Assembly: GCA_024195585.1 (NCBI GenBank)
Contig: SWBL01000515.1
Location: 1-25,108, forward strand
Direction of reading: 5' to 3'
Length of the DNA: 25,108 nt
Origin: Aureobasidium sp. EXF-3400
Taxonomy: Eukaryota > Ascomycota > Dothideomycetes > Dothideales > Saccotheciaceae
Numbering within the stretch: the stretch's first letter is position 1; every line of letters begins with the position of its first letter. The translations under genes and the position numbers were made by a program. Below the pieces are notes generated by a model, which was given only the letters and a program-made list of their open reading frames with translations, was not told the origin of the DNA and made no database searches. Of this stretch, positions 8,411 through 19,822 are shown piece by piece.

Positions 8411-10543
8411 TCAACCCATCAGCACGCTTGTCCAATCGAACTTCTCCCATCGTTTTCTGAAACTTTCGACTCTGGGGTCTTGTCTGATCCATCTACCCTG
8501 CTTCTTAATGAGCTCAGGTCCCTTCCGGAGCATGCCTCCAATGACCTCTCTTGCAAAAAGATCGCCCTTGGGCCACCTACGCTCATCTTCGATTACGTGA
8601 CCTAACCCTCCATCCAAGTTGAACCAGACATGGAAGTAGGGCATTTCCTTAACCAGACTCTTTCTGAAAGCTTGCTTGCCATATCCTGCACGCTGCGAAT
8701 TTGCAAGAGTGTCGATAATCTTCTTGTGTTGACTCCACTCCTCGTCAGCACTCAGAATTGCCTCCTTGAAGAAAGCAGGTGCGTTGTCGGCGAGATGGAG
8801 AGGCACAGGTACGGCGAAAAGCGCTGCGTGACCACGTCGGCTATGCATATGTGCTGCATTCTCGTAGAAGATGACGCCCTTTTCTCGTTCGTAGTACATG
8901 CGAGTTAAACTCTTCATGAAGTTGCGGATCTCTTCCCATTCGTCATCGTCGCATTCCAACAGATTGAGACGGTGCTGGATGGGCACAATGACGGCGCCGC
9001 CTGACGCAAGCTCGGGTTCTGTTTGTAAAGTCATGTATACCCTGGTTGCTAAAGACAGTATGGGTGCTGCCGGAGGTGTGTTCGTATCTTCGTGGTGGCA
9101 TAGCGGACATGAGTCCAGAATCCTTTGCATCTTCTGAAAATCTCCAATGGCAGTATTGCGTAGGTTGATCTCAGATTTTCCAACTCGTTTGGCAAGCTTG
9201 CTGGCATTTTCATCCATGTAATCAAGGTCATCAGTAAACTTTGCGTCTTTCGCGATGCGCTCTGCGAAAGCTTTGCCCTCACCACCAGCCATTCCACGAG
9301 TGCGCCTTTCTTGACGGACCATGTCTTCGATGCTCATGTCTTCGTTCTCCTCAACATGGCCACGCTCACGGCCACGCTTGTTCTCAATGTTCTTCACCTC
9401 ATTACCACGACCTCCAGCAAGCATGCGGTTCTCGACTGCGCTCAGTACAACTACATCTGACTGCTTATTGTTGGCAGCTAAAGCAGTAGCAGCGGCTTCA
9501 TATTCGGCCTCCAGGGCAGCGGCATTGGGTGCGTTGCGCAACTTTGCCTTCATCAACTGGGCTTTGAGTTTGTTCAAAGCGGTTTGATCGAGAGCTACAG
9601 TGGTTGCTGGTGGAGGCGCCTCATGCATGACTTGACCCTGATTTGGGTTGGCATGTTGCGGCACAGGAAGATTGGCAGCAGGCTCGGGTGATTGGCGGTG
9701 CAGACCAGCTTTTCGTTTCCGCTCAGCATACAACTCACCGCTTGGCTTTTCGAGACCGACGTAGTCCTTTCCGTACATTTGGCGGCGGTCCAACTCACGT
9801 TCTTCTTCACGAGCATCATCAAAGTCCCTCAGAGAGCCGAAGCGTTCCAAGGCGACGTCGTCTTCAGACTGGCCCGATTCTTTGGCTTGACGGTAGACAG
9901 CGTTCAGCTTTGTCATGCGCCATTGGGAACCTTGGTCGCCAAAAGTGTAGGATACGTCATGATGTATAGGTTCATCTTCAGCAAGTGGTGGGGTTTGTAC
10001 CTCTTCATCGTCTTCCTCTAGGTCTCTTGCCAGTTGTTCTAAGTCCTGCTGATGTATCTTACGATCCAGTTGATGTTTTGCAGAAACGAATTGTGAGGGT
10101 GGAGATTTCGGACGTTGTCGCTGGACATAGTCGACGTTGAGTGACGATGGAGCTTCCATCCATGTGTCGCGCTTCAGGTTCTTGTTGGCGGCGGCTTCCA
10201 GTTGCTCGTCGAGGATGTCGTCGGTTGGTGGTGCAGTCATGGCTTCCTTCTCTACCCAGTCATGGTCGTCTTCAACAGCGTCTTCCCGCGGCCGCGTCGG
10301 GCGAGGCGAGCGACTGCGCCTGCGCTTGGAGTGACGGTCGCGGCGGTCGTCTTGATCGTCTCTGTCGCGGTGATGGCGGCGCTTGTGTCTGGAGTCGTGG
10401 TCGTGGTCGTGGTCGTCATGGCGCGACGAGCGGTGGTGATGTCTGTGACGTCGTCGCTCGTCGTCTCTACTGCTGTGTCGCTGGCCATCAGACTCTCTGG
10501 TCTTGTTGGCTGTCAGCTCTCTTTCAAAGTCTTCGAGACCCAT
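8411..10543 (-). CDS. CWF19: Cwf19-like splicing factor, 710 aa
   Basis: This is a single-exon gene for a Cwf19 homologue, a component of late spliceosome or intron-lariat complexes in fission yeast. The first 85 residues are dominated by Arg, His, Asp and Ser (for example HRHHHRSSRHDDHDHDHD), like the low-complexity tails of splicing factors. Residues about 90-440 are charged and helical. The CwfJ C-terminal pair begins near residue 452: CPLC (479-482), a HIT-like core with AVIVPIQHRLNLLECDDDEW and FAVPVPLHLADNAPAFFKEA, then the second CwfJ domain ending KEMPYFHVWFNLDGGLGHVI...FRKRWEKFDWTS. Start ATG at 10543 begins MGLEDFERELTA, and no better upstream start is seen. The length is near that expected for fungal Cwf19. 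It has no functional link to its neighbours; head-to-head with the repressor gene over 5.3 kb. Confidence 0.93.
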   Translation of the reverse strand: MGLEDFERELTANKTRESDGQRHSSRDDERRRHRHHHRSSRHDDHDHDHDSRHKRRHHRDRDDQDDRRDRHSKRRRSRSPRPTRPREDAVEDDHDWVEKEAMTAPPTDDILDEQLEAAANKNLKRDTWMEAPSSLNVDYVQRQRPKSPPSQFVSAKHQLDRKIHQQDLEQLARDLEEDDEEVQTPPLAEDEPIHHDVSYTFGDQGSQWRMTKLNAVYRQAKESGQSEDDVALERFGSLRDFDDAREEERELDRRQMYGKDYVGLEKPSGELYAERKRKAGLHRQSPEPAANLPVPQHANPNQGQVMHEAPPPATTVALDQTALNKLKAQLMKAKLRNAPNAAALEAEYEAAATALAANNKQSDVVVLSAVENRMLAGGRGNEVKNIENKRGRERGHVEENEDMSIEDMVRQERRTRGMAGGEGKAFAERIAKDAKFTDDLDYMDENASKLAKRVGKSEINLRNTAIGDFQKMQRILDSCPLCHHEDTNTPPAAPILSLATRVYMTLQTEPELASGGAVIVPIQHRLNLLECDDDEWEEIRNFMKSLTRMYYEREKGVIFYENAAHMHSRRGHAALFAVPVPLHLADNAPAFFKEAILSADEEWSQHKKIIDTLANSQRAGYGKQAFRKSLVKEMPYFHVWFNLDGGLGHVIEDERRWPKGDLFAREVIGGMLRKGPELIKKQGRWIRQDPRVESFRKRWEKFDWTSVLMG

Positions 10544-11123
10544 GATGTTGGGTCAAGGTGATGATTCAGAGAGTTCGAGAGCTTGCTTGACTCCTGCCTG
10601 GGAAGTCGCAAATGACGCGCTCGTGGTCAGTGCAGCTTCACTTTTACTGCATACCTATCAACTATCGCTGCTACCTATCGCCGAGAACTTGTCCACCTGC
10701 AATCAGAGCCATCTTGCTCCTCGCGCTCTTCCGTATGTCACATGCAACATGATAGCTAAGAGCGTTGTGTCATCTTGCAACGACATGTTCAGGAAGAAGC
10801 AGGTCGAGTCATGCTTACCAACCATACATGAGCACACTTACCGCGCTCCACCACGGCTATATTGCGCCTTGTATGACATCCCATCGTCATGCCAGATCTA
10901 TTATCCAATCTGCCTCTCATGCTGCTTGCTTACAACTCCATCCTGACACGTCTTCAATCCACTAGCCAGACCGAAAAACTTGCTGCAACTGCCATGCAAT
11001 TGCCGTGATTAATCCACCTTGACCTCAAGGCCCCTTGCAGAGTCATTGCCTTCTTCGCAGAGCCTCGTGGCTAATACGTAACGTTTCGGAGACGACGTCC
11101 GTCTTTGTTCGAAAAGAAATACC

Positions 11124-11173
11124 AAATCCTGTCCAGACTGTCATGGAAATCCTGTCCAGACTGTCATGCAAAT
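11124..11173. repeat. 23-bp tandem duplication (two copies)
   Basis: The 22-base block starting AAATCCTGTCCAGACTGTCA occurs at 11124 and again at 11147, separated by one base. The second copy is followed by the first four bases of a third. The two copies are identical over 22 bases, which points to a recent slippage or small duplication. Confidence 0.9.
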
Positions 11174-14100
11174 TCGTCGTTTGACCATGTCACTCATCTG
11201 TTCGCCGTCGGCAGCCGGCGAGGGCAGAAGCAAGGCTTTCTGCCGTCGGCGGAAACGCCTCCTCTCTGCAGGGAGCCACCTGTCATTGCAGCTGAGCACC
11301 GTAACTTGGTCACCGCAACACGTGAGCCGTAAGGTCAGGGGTGGCATGTGCCAGAGGCTGAGGGTCAGGCTGAAAACTGCAGAACACGCTTCCAGCCTCA
11401 TGTTGTAGATTGATCGCGCTTATGCATGCTATCGCCCGTGAACCGAAAAATCTCTTAGCGTAAAAGCCCGACAAGTCACAAGCGCCTGTTACTCAGTCCT
11501 GATCGAGGACTACTGCTTGACCACTAGACATCCAATTCAGGCTAACCATGCAGTCGGGGACTTTAGCAGACGACTGGTCTACTTGTAGCTTGCTTGCTGG
11601 ACGTACTTCCGTTGATATCACTTTCACGGCGCATTATTTCAAACGCACCAGAAAATGTTTACTGCATCATTTCGGTATTCTCCTTTAGCCAGCCCCAAAG
11701 AACGTCGTGTATGCCGCTGCGACAACGGTCATAACATGCAGCACCGTAGTCGACAATTTGGTGACAGCCCCCATGCAAGTACGAGCCTTGAGAAAAAGGA
11801 CTCGAACGTGAGATTTGTCCTGTTAGCAGCTGCAGTTTGGCAGCTACTTGACCAATGTGCAGGTAGATTTGGTCAATCCTTGTACATTCTGCATTATGCA
11901 GATCCTTACTTTGAGAAGACAAATTGGCGGACACTATTCCCATCCAGATAATTTATAAACCGTGAGGAGGTGTAGAAAAGGATTGCCAAACCATGCGTTC
12001 CCAACTCCCGAGAGAGTGTCTTGCTTGTTCAGCGGTAGCGAGGCAAATCGGTACGCGGAATGATGAGAGTTCGGCACGACACGAGGTCTGAGAATAGGGC
12101 ACGAAGATTTCACGCGCGTCGTTACATGGTAGGCATGTATGGGGACATGTGTCCTCGAACGGAAGCGGCTCCGCGAACCGAACTCTTGCTCGAGGGTGGG
12201 TCTATACAGCTGTGAACGAGCTCGACGGACATGTAGCATGCACTATTATTGTGTGTACGCACCCAAGCAGAAGCATCTGCGGAAGCCTTTCAGACATTAT
12301 TTAGGGCCGCATGTTTACTCATCATAGTTTCGTGTCTGCAGTAACTTACGATTGTTTCGCCTAGGCGATTAGATTTTAGTCAATCAATAGAGAAGGGCGG
12401 CAGATGTTCTCGATGATCGAAGAAGCTAAGTAGTAGTTACGAAGCTACAACGACCATTAGGACTGAATTCAGATTCCAAGCGTCGGTGCTCTTTCGCACG
12501 AGTAATTGCCGTACTGAGATGAGTCTCCTAGTCTACTATGAAGTTGGCTTTAAAAACCATCTATCTCCTCGACCCGAGACCGAGTGGTCCGGACGTGTGT
12601 GCGTAACGGTCGCGGACTCTGCAGCAAAAAGTGGTTTCTCCCTACAGTCCGAAGACTGTGGAGACTGTCCGTTGCTAAGCGCTCTCCTGAACATAGGCGG
12701 AGCACTAAAACTTAGGGGCACACTCACATCACGTCGGTGGTGACATGCAAGAGAGTTTTTGACGCGGGGTTAGAGTGGCGGGTTAAGCATTGCGGTTCTC
12801 GCATGCCATGACATCAATGATCCTTATGCGCTGAAGAGTGTCGTCGGCTTCGTCTGCGTGAACATCAACGAAGTAACGATGTGCAGATATCCCGGCGTGA
12901 AGCTGTGCTGTAAGATACTGATCAAAAGCGCAGAGAAGTCCAATGCATTTTATGGATCACCATGACCTACGCTGAACTTATCGACAAAGGAATACGGTCT
13001 GCATGTCCGAAGGCTAATTTGAGAGGCTGTGTTGTACCTACCGGAAATGGAGGTAAATAAGCGCAACCATCCCACCAAACCGGAAGGAGATCAAATTTGA
13101 GATCGGAAACCTAGGAATCGGCTCTGCAGAGTTTTACCGCATACCATCGAGATCTGTTTCGTGAGAAAAGACAGGACGGACTTACCATTGGGGCTAATAG
13201 CTGGCGCGGTCATTCAAGCATAGGAGCCCTGACCCACGTGCGGAGAGCTCGAACCCGTCTTCCACAAAGCGTGCTATTGTAAGCGATTTGGGAAAGCTAG
13301 GTTAGGTAGTGCTATTATTGTGCTTGCTAAGGCTGCACCCTGTCAACACGTCTGGAATGTGATCGTGAAAAATTGATATGCAAACAGAAAACCATGTGAG
13401 CTGGTTGATGCGAGATGTGTCAAGCAGCGAGTCGTGGTTGCAGGATCTGTAACTTCCATGTCGAGCGTGCACCGGCAGAGCAGGAGATCGATCGAGTAGC
13501 TCTCTTGGGCCTGAGTCGGTCTCAGTCGAACAGTAAAATTCAACCTCGGAACGATGGAACTGGGAAGAGCGAAAGCAGGGATTTTTCAGGGACCACTACT
13601 GACAGCGCCGATCTTTCGAGCATCGACGATGGTGAGAGAGGGTCCCTGGCACCGTGCGCACAGTTGGGCGCACGCGGCTCTGCGGGCATTGACATCAAAT
13701 TTTCTGGAATTCTGAGACGTAAAGAAGTGACAGCGACGTCATATACAGGTCACAGCAACACTCGCAAGACCGTAGCCTCGCTTCATCAACAGACAAACTC
13801 CAAATGAAGACATCGAAGACAACGAATGCTCGGGTATATAGTTGTAAAGACCTCTAATGAAGGATCTCAAGGGTCCCAACTCCGCATGCCGAGCGCGCCG
13901 GTGAGGAAAACGGCAAAAGCAAAGGGAAGATTTGAGCAAGCAGATCTAAGTTACTGACGTGGGTAGGCGTGGTCCCCGGAGATGCCAGCAGGTCGGTTGC
14001 ACCCTGATTGGGAGATCAATCAACTTGACCAACCCAAGTCTATGCAGCACCGATCCTGGCACCACCGTCTTGACCCTGACGCTTATTGACGCGAGAGACG

Positions 14101-15078
14101 AGAGATAACCAACGTCGCGACATGGTCTTAGCTCAGGCAGTTTATTAGGTGGTTACTATCCAAAGATCAATAGTCGGCTGGCTGCGACATGTGTCCACGA
14201 ACGTGCAAGCAGGGGACCGACGAACGAAGACGCTAGGGTGAAACCTTGGTGTGTTGTGCAGGCACTGAGCAGAGCCGCAGACCCTGCGAGTTTGCGACAA
14301 ACATGACCATGCGCAAATCAAGCAAGGCTCGGTTCCCATAGCAGCGAAGTCAAATATTGATAGTAGCGACATGCGAGCGAAGGATTCGAGCGCGTTCGAT
14401 CAAGCGACGATGAATGCAAACAGATCTTGGTAGGTGGCGATGCAGCAAGAATTGTCGAGCGGTTGTGCCGGTGCTAGTCAAGGAATTATTCTATGTTACA
14501 GGAAAAACCAGCTAGAAAGAGATGACCTGACCGAGGAGATCGAAAAACTTGGAGGCATCGACGCTGAATGACAGCAAGTGGGGGCAGGATTGACAGGGAC
14601 GGTGAAAGGGACTTGGCTTGAAATGGTAAGACTAGCTGCAGGGCAGAACAGTGTTGCCCGCACCCTGTGATGCAAATATTGTATCTTGACCATGCGCCTG
14701 CCCGATGTGGGTTAAAGGCGGGAGCCTACCAGAACTGAGAAGCTGCACAGCAGAGCAGTGGGGAAGGCCAATAATCACGACCACGATTCCCGATGCGAAT
14801 GCGAGCTGAGAAGAGGAAGTCCGTATGGAAATGACAATGCCGCCAGGATCCGAACGGTTGATAGCACACATGTCCACGTATGGATGGACTGATGGTTTGA
14901 GACGATCTCAAAAGGCTGTCCGCGTGGTGGTGAGTTCGATGCTTACATGCAGAAGTCGCATGGGCGCGTGTGGGAGAAGCAGTGCAGCAACAGCAAGTGG
15001 GTTTTGAGATGAGCGAGTCAGTCCTGGGACATTTCGCACGCGCCTGTGTAGGAGAGGTCTCCTAGCTTCGGAGCACAC

Positions 15079-15096
15079 AACTGTGAGCTCACAGTT
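15079..15096. repeat. 18-bp perfect palindrome
   Basis: The sequence AACTGTGAGCTCACAGTT is its own reverse complement, with 9-bp arms and no spacer. It lies 740 bp upstream of the C2H2 repressor start, in DNA that holds no recognised gene. It could bind a dimeric regulator or be chance. Confidence 0.85.
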
Positions 15097-15835
15097 TGGC
15101 AGCTGGCAGCAGGCTGGTGGGTTCGCCGGCGGCTGGCTGCAGAAGGATCGCGCGATGGTAATCTCAGCGGCTGGCAGGGATCGTGCTTACCTAGTGGCTT
15201 GCTTGGGTGAGACGATGCAGTCGAGTAGCAGAGACGCAGGAGAGCGCCTCCGTCAAATCGACGATTGTTCATCCAAAGCCCCGCTTTTTTTGGCAGCCAG
15301 GGTTGGTGTGAGAAACGGGGACTTGTTGCGATAAGGTTGCGTTCAAGCATGCATGTCTCCCGGCGCAGACGGTGGATGGCGCTGGCCGTCCGCGGCGTAT
15401 ATGACGATCCCGTCTATGGGATAACTCGGCCGTTCGTGGCTTTCCAGGGTAGTAATTGGGTTGGCCATCCCGGCTTTGCCATCACAGGATCCGACCATGG
15501 TCAAAGTGCTCCACGAGCGAGCAGAGACGAGTGGGAAGCTTTGCGGCATCCCCTCGTGCGCCGTGCGCTGTCTCCCCCTTGATAAAGTACCCAGTCCCTC
15601 ACCCAGTGCAAGCCTGGCAAGTGTTCAGTCTCTCTGGGATTCATTCTGCTTCATACCTGTCACTACCCTCCCACTAGTTCACACGGAAATCCCTTTACAC
15701 ATACTCTTGTTTCAACAAACAACAATCTCACACCCACCCCATCAATCCTTCAGCTTAGGCTTTTGTCGCAAGTCGTACCGGTTCTGAATCTTCTGCGGCT
15801 TCCCCTCCGCAGACTGGCCCAAGACTGTATTCCTC

Positions 15836-16969
15836 ATGATGGACGGTAGAAACAGCATTGGAAGGAAGGTATCATTGCTCAACGACGACTCGCACACTGC
15901 TGCCGTGCTGCCCCGTCTGCCGCCGCTGAGCGTCTACTACCGGCCCACGCACTCGCCCTCGCCAAGTTTGACTTCGACGCCCAGCATTTCCCCACAGACT
16001 CCCCGATTGGTGAGAAGCGAATCGTCGGACTCTCGCGGACTTCCACCTTCACCTCTCACACCACCCCCAACATCTTTCGACCGTCTGCACCACTCAAAGT
16101 CGGCCCACTCTCACTTTTTCAACGGACCCGCTTCGTTCGCTAAAATGGATGATTTGACGCCGTCCGTCTACCCACCGGTCCCGGAAGCCCAGCCTGTGGC
16201 GCCGTACCCAATGCCCGCCTCGCAGGTCGCATCATCAACCGCTCCAGTCATGTCGCAGCCCATGGCGCCAGCCTATCGCAACTCCCACTCTCCTGTCTCA
16301 GAGTCTTCGCGTGCCGCTCCTGCCGCCAACAAGGCTTCGACCAAGAAGAACCAGTACCCCTGCCCGCTAGCAAAGGTCTACAACTGCAGCGACTACTTCA
16401 CCACATCCGGACATGCCGCTCGTCACGCCAAGAAGCACACCGGCAAGAAGGACGCCTTCTGTCCTGAGTGCAACAAGGCTTTCACTCGCAAGGACAACAT
16501 GGAGCAACACCGTCGCACCCACCAGAACGTTCGTGGTCCCTCCAAGTCGTCTACCGATGCTCGCGTGAAGAAGTCTACCAAGCCTGTACCGCGCAAGTCT
16601 GTTAGCGGGCCTCTGGAAGCTGCTGCTGTTGCCCAACTGGAAGACCACTCAACGCAACAGCAACAACTACCCCAACACCAATTCCAATCAAGCCAACAGC
16701 CCATCATGTCGACCAGCCCTTACTACATCAACCCCGACCCTATCCCGCCTCTTCCTCAACCAATCCTGTCGGACTTCAACACAAGACCCCCGCTCTACCA
16801 TCGTTCAAATTACCCGAGCTCGCTTGACTATCTTCCTGCTCAAACCAGTTTGGTCCAAGACCCCGATCTTCACTACAGCTACCCATCGCCTGGTCTCTCC
16901 AACGGCCTTGATACTCTCGCCTTGGCCGCGAGTGACCATCGTCGCATGTCAGGCGAAGACTCTTGCTAG
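15836..16969 (+). CDS. C2H2 zinc-finger repressor, Nrg1/CSP-1-like, 377 aa
   Basis: This is a single-exon transcription factor gene with two adjacent C2H2 fingers. Finger 1 is atypical: Cys176-x7-Cys184, then His197 and His201, with the helix FTTSGHAARHAKKH. Finger 2 is canonical: Cys209-x2-Cys212, His225 and His229, with FTRKDNMEQHRRTH. The FTTSGH...ARH helix followed by a KDN...QH finger is the signature of yeast Nrg1/Nrg2 and Neurospora CSP-1, which are glucose- or clock-linked transcriptional repressors; assignment to that group is from memory of the motif. Residues 20-170 are Ser/Pro-rich with many SP/TP sites (possible phosphorylation). Residues 270-350 are Gln- and Pro-rich. A second in-frame ATG is adjacent to the first. 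The unusually long gene-free DNA on both sides suits a heavily regulated gene (inference). Confidence 0.85.
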   Translation: MMDGRNSIGRKVSLLNDDSHTAAVLPRLPPLSVYYRPTHSPSPSLTSTPSISPQTPRLVRSESSDSRGLPPSPLTPPPTSFDRLHHSKSAHSHFFNGPASFAKMDDLTPSVYPPVPEAQPVAPYPMPASQVASSTAPVMSQPMAPAYRNSHSPVSESSRAAPAANKASTKKNQYPCPLAKVYNCSDYFTTSGHAARHAKKHTGKKDAFCPECNKAFTRKDNMEQHRRTHQNVRGPSKSSTDARVKKSTKPVPRKSVSGPLEAAAVAQLEDHSTQQQQLPQHQFQSSQQPIMSTSPYYINPDPIPPLPQPILSDFNTRPPLYHRSNYPSSLDYLPAQTSLVQDPDLHYSYPSPGLSNGLDTLALAASDHRRMSGEDSC

Positions 16970-19822
16970 AAATCGTTATTCATTTATGGTTACGATGACT
17001 ACTCTTACGAACATTCAATGTCGGCACGGCTTCTTTCATGTTCTGCTTTTTACGTCTTTCCTGCAAGCACATATACCCTGTTTCGATTCTGCCGTACTAT
17101 TCTTCTCCTATTGCTGGCCGAGGAGGAATCTGTTTCTGAAAAAGGTTGACCGCATTCTCAAGCTAGAGTGACTTGAATGCCTGGTCCCATGTATCACTAA
17201 AAGCATCACACGGGCGTTGGAGGTTTCTGGTTTTCTCATTTTTCAAGGGCGTGGCACACATGACAGATGATGTATAATGCAGTTGGTTCAAGTGTGAACA
17301 ACACTTGGTGCTCAACTATTGGCGAAAGGAGATCAAAAAGTGGCTTTTTCAGAGCCATTATGGTATGGTACAATGTACCAGAACCGACGAACATGAATTG
17401 ATAAACAATGACTTCCAACACCTATCTTCTCCTGTCTACTCGTGTACTGTGCAGCAATAAAGTGAATTTGTTTCATGATATCTGTCGATCTTGTTGTCAT
17501 GATGAAGTCCGACACAGATAAATCAACACGGCTGTTGTGAGGGCGGCGCCAGATCGATGCCTCTGATGACACAATTGTGGCGTGAAAGGCAGGTAACGGA
17601 TTCATGAAGTGCTCCGTAAAAGCAATCAACCGACTCGAGCATAGCAGCTGCAAGCGGATGGCGTTTCTACCAATGCACGTTCAATCAACGGGGTTCCCAT
17701 AGGATGTCCGACGTTGCGGCGACGTATCCGTCAAGACTTCCAAGTTACGTCCGTAAGCCTCATATCTATCAGAAAATTACAGCCTCCAACCAAATCACGT
17801 ACATGCAAAGATATTTGGCTAGCAATTGCGTGTTTATGTCTGGTTAAGGGCGCGTCCAGGCCGTTCTTCCTAAGCCACAGGGCTCAACCAGAAGCATAAA
17901 CAATGATATCCATGGGAGGGACGTATTGTATCAAGAACCTTCATCAATGCCAGGGTTCTTTAGTCGACCTTAATTTACTGATTGGACGCCAACTACAATA
18001 CCATGGTCGTACAACCACGATGTACCTTTTCGGTACTTGGATATCCCTGCAGAGCCCGACATCAGCTGAATTCTAGCGACCCGCTCTCGGTCGGTCGGAC
18101 GTGGGTCCGTTTACTGTATGCAGCGCGTCACGCTCGAGTCTTTAGTGCATGTTGAGTTTGCTGCAGGGCACCCTGGGGCAAGGGGCTTCTTCTCCTCTCA
18201 AGATCAGCAACCAGCATTGAAGTTGCGTGTCGACGACGTGAGAGCGTGTTGTACAGCGCGGATACTGCTCCGAGCCTCGACTGAGCCGCGCTCGTCCTGA
18301 CTCCGGTGCCCCACTAGGACCCTGGGTTCAAGCCAAGGGGAGAAAGAATACTCGTACAGCAAGGGGGTCCAAAGGTACATGAGCCATTCACCAGCGAAAA
18401 TCCGGTGTGGGGCTGGCTCATGTTTGTTTGGAGCCACTTGCAGTACCTGTGCTACTCCTCGGAGTCAGTCACCTGATGGTCCATGAACACGTTTACCCGG
18501 CTCAGTCAGGACCACAAGTTTGGGACTTCACCTCCAGGAACACGTCATTCTGTGATGACTCGATATTCGAAGATAGCCAGCGCTGCGACCAATATCCTGG
18601 CATAAAGCATCGTCCAAATACTCGGAAACGGATCCTGGTATTCTGTGTTTGATGGCTTGATCCTTCGCGGATCGCCGCACCGCCCACCTTCTTAGCGGCC
18701 ACGCAAATCCATAGTGTAGTCTCTGTTTGATGACATTTCACTGTTCGCACTAATTGTATCAATTCGCCCAGCGCCAAATCTGGAATTATCACGAAATCGT
18801 CTCCGTCTCCGCTGAAATCCTTCTGCTACATAGGATCCACAACCTCATCTGAATTGCATGCGCCTCTTTGGGGAGAGCGCTCTGGGGCAATCTGAAAGAT
18901 ACGGGTCTACGTATGTGTGACTCTATCTTGTAACTTTAGAGTTAATGTTCACTTCGCCATTTGCCCTGCTATCTGGCCCCTAGACCTGGATGTTCAATCA
19001 TGAGACTCTAGCCGGCCCTCGGAGGGTATAATACTGTTTCTCTCCGCACTACTGTCTCCACTAGGCTGGTGTCCCTCTAGCGAATGGGACTGAACTCTAT
19101 GCTTCAATGTCATTAATCGCCGTCGTTCCCCGTACAGTTTTGACGGAAGAACAGCGGGTGAGTTGCGCCTCAGGGTCAACAGGCACTGCTCGTGAACACG
19201 ATCGACTCTTTGCCCGGCTTCGCGTTGAGGTTCGTCTTCTGTCGTGCTAGCTTGTATCAGCAAGTCTTTTCAATCTTGTCCTGATTGCAGGTTCTCAAAC
19301 ACAGCTGGGGTCTTTACCACCATCGAGGTGTACGCGTACTATGGCATACACAAGGACAAGAACTCTTCCCCACAGTACATGCCAGTAAATTCACTTTCGG
19401 TTTCGGTCCAGCATAGAGTTTGAGGCTCTAAGCCTGTGGTTAATTGTCATGCATCTCTCGGGCCTTTACAACCTTATCGACAATCTCCAATTGCTCAATC
19501 ATCCTGAACTCTACAGAGTGTAAATTAATGGCTCTGTAACAGACGGAGAAAGCTAAATCCTGTCCTATACAGTGTTGATATCAGGCATCTCGTCGCGAAG
19601 CGTCTAAATGAACCTCAAGCACGTCGATCCAGAGACCCTTCCGCTTCCGTTGCGTCGAGTCAGGTGCCGTCACAACGGTCAAAAGCCCCTTCGGCCATGT
19701 CCGACGGAGAGCACGCAAGATATCTGCTAGTTACAGAGCCTTAGGGAAGTCCGCGGCCGGAGTTGATGGCTTGTTGTACTTGAGACGTGTTTGGACGATT
19801 TTCCTTAACTCAAAGTTAACAA
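16970..19822. other. 2.85-kb region without a recognisable gene
   Basis: The region lies between the 3' end of the zinc-finger gene (+) and the 3' end of the glutathione transferase gene (-). The start is probably the zinc-finger 3' UTR. No ORF above about 106 aa and no RNA gene was recognised. A minus-strand frame at about 18815-18500 vaguely resembles part of a methyltransferase but is too weak to call. Confidence 0.45.

Larger units (their letters stand above)
10544..15835. other. 5.3-kb region without a recognisable gene
   Basis: The only ORFs are short (130 aa or less) and none shows a protein family, a transposase motif or a convincing multi-exon structure. Exceptions noted elsewhere are a 23-bp tandem duplication, an 18-bp palindrome and one weak two-exon candidate at 14371-14571. 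The final 250 bp before 15836 are pyrimidine-rich with CAACAAACAACA-type stretches and look like the promoter and leader of the zinc-finger gene. The rest may be regulatory DNA for that gene, unannotated noncoding RNA, or eroded sequence; I cannot tell which. Confidence 0.5.

Noticed and set aside
13235..13260. Minus-strand GGGTTCGAGCTC resembling a tRNA B box
   Set aside because: The T-stem does not pair and no cloverleaf can be drawn.
10544..15835. Search for a transposon in the empty region
   Set aside because: No terminal inverted repeats, long terminal repeats, transposase or reverse-transcriptase motifs were seen by eye in any frame.
18320..18345. tRNA B-box-like GGTTCAAGCC
   Set aside because: The flanking bases do not form a full T stem, and no A box or acceptor stem can be built around it.
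18500..18815. Minus-strand frame vaguely like a class I methyltransferase strand (DFVIIPDLALGELIQLV)
   Set aside because: Only one loose stretch matches, with no SAM-binding motif upstream, a stop just before it and no splice structure. It is too weak for a gene or pseudogene call.
19805..19819. Inverted repeat TTAACT-CAA-AGTTAA just past the GST stop, with a similar one at 18931-18944
   Set aside because: The arms are only 5-6 bp in AT-rich sequence, within chance expectation. There is no T-tract, and factor-independent hairpin terminators do not apply to Pol II genes.
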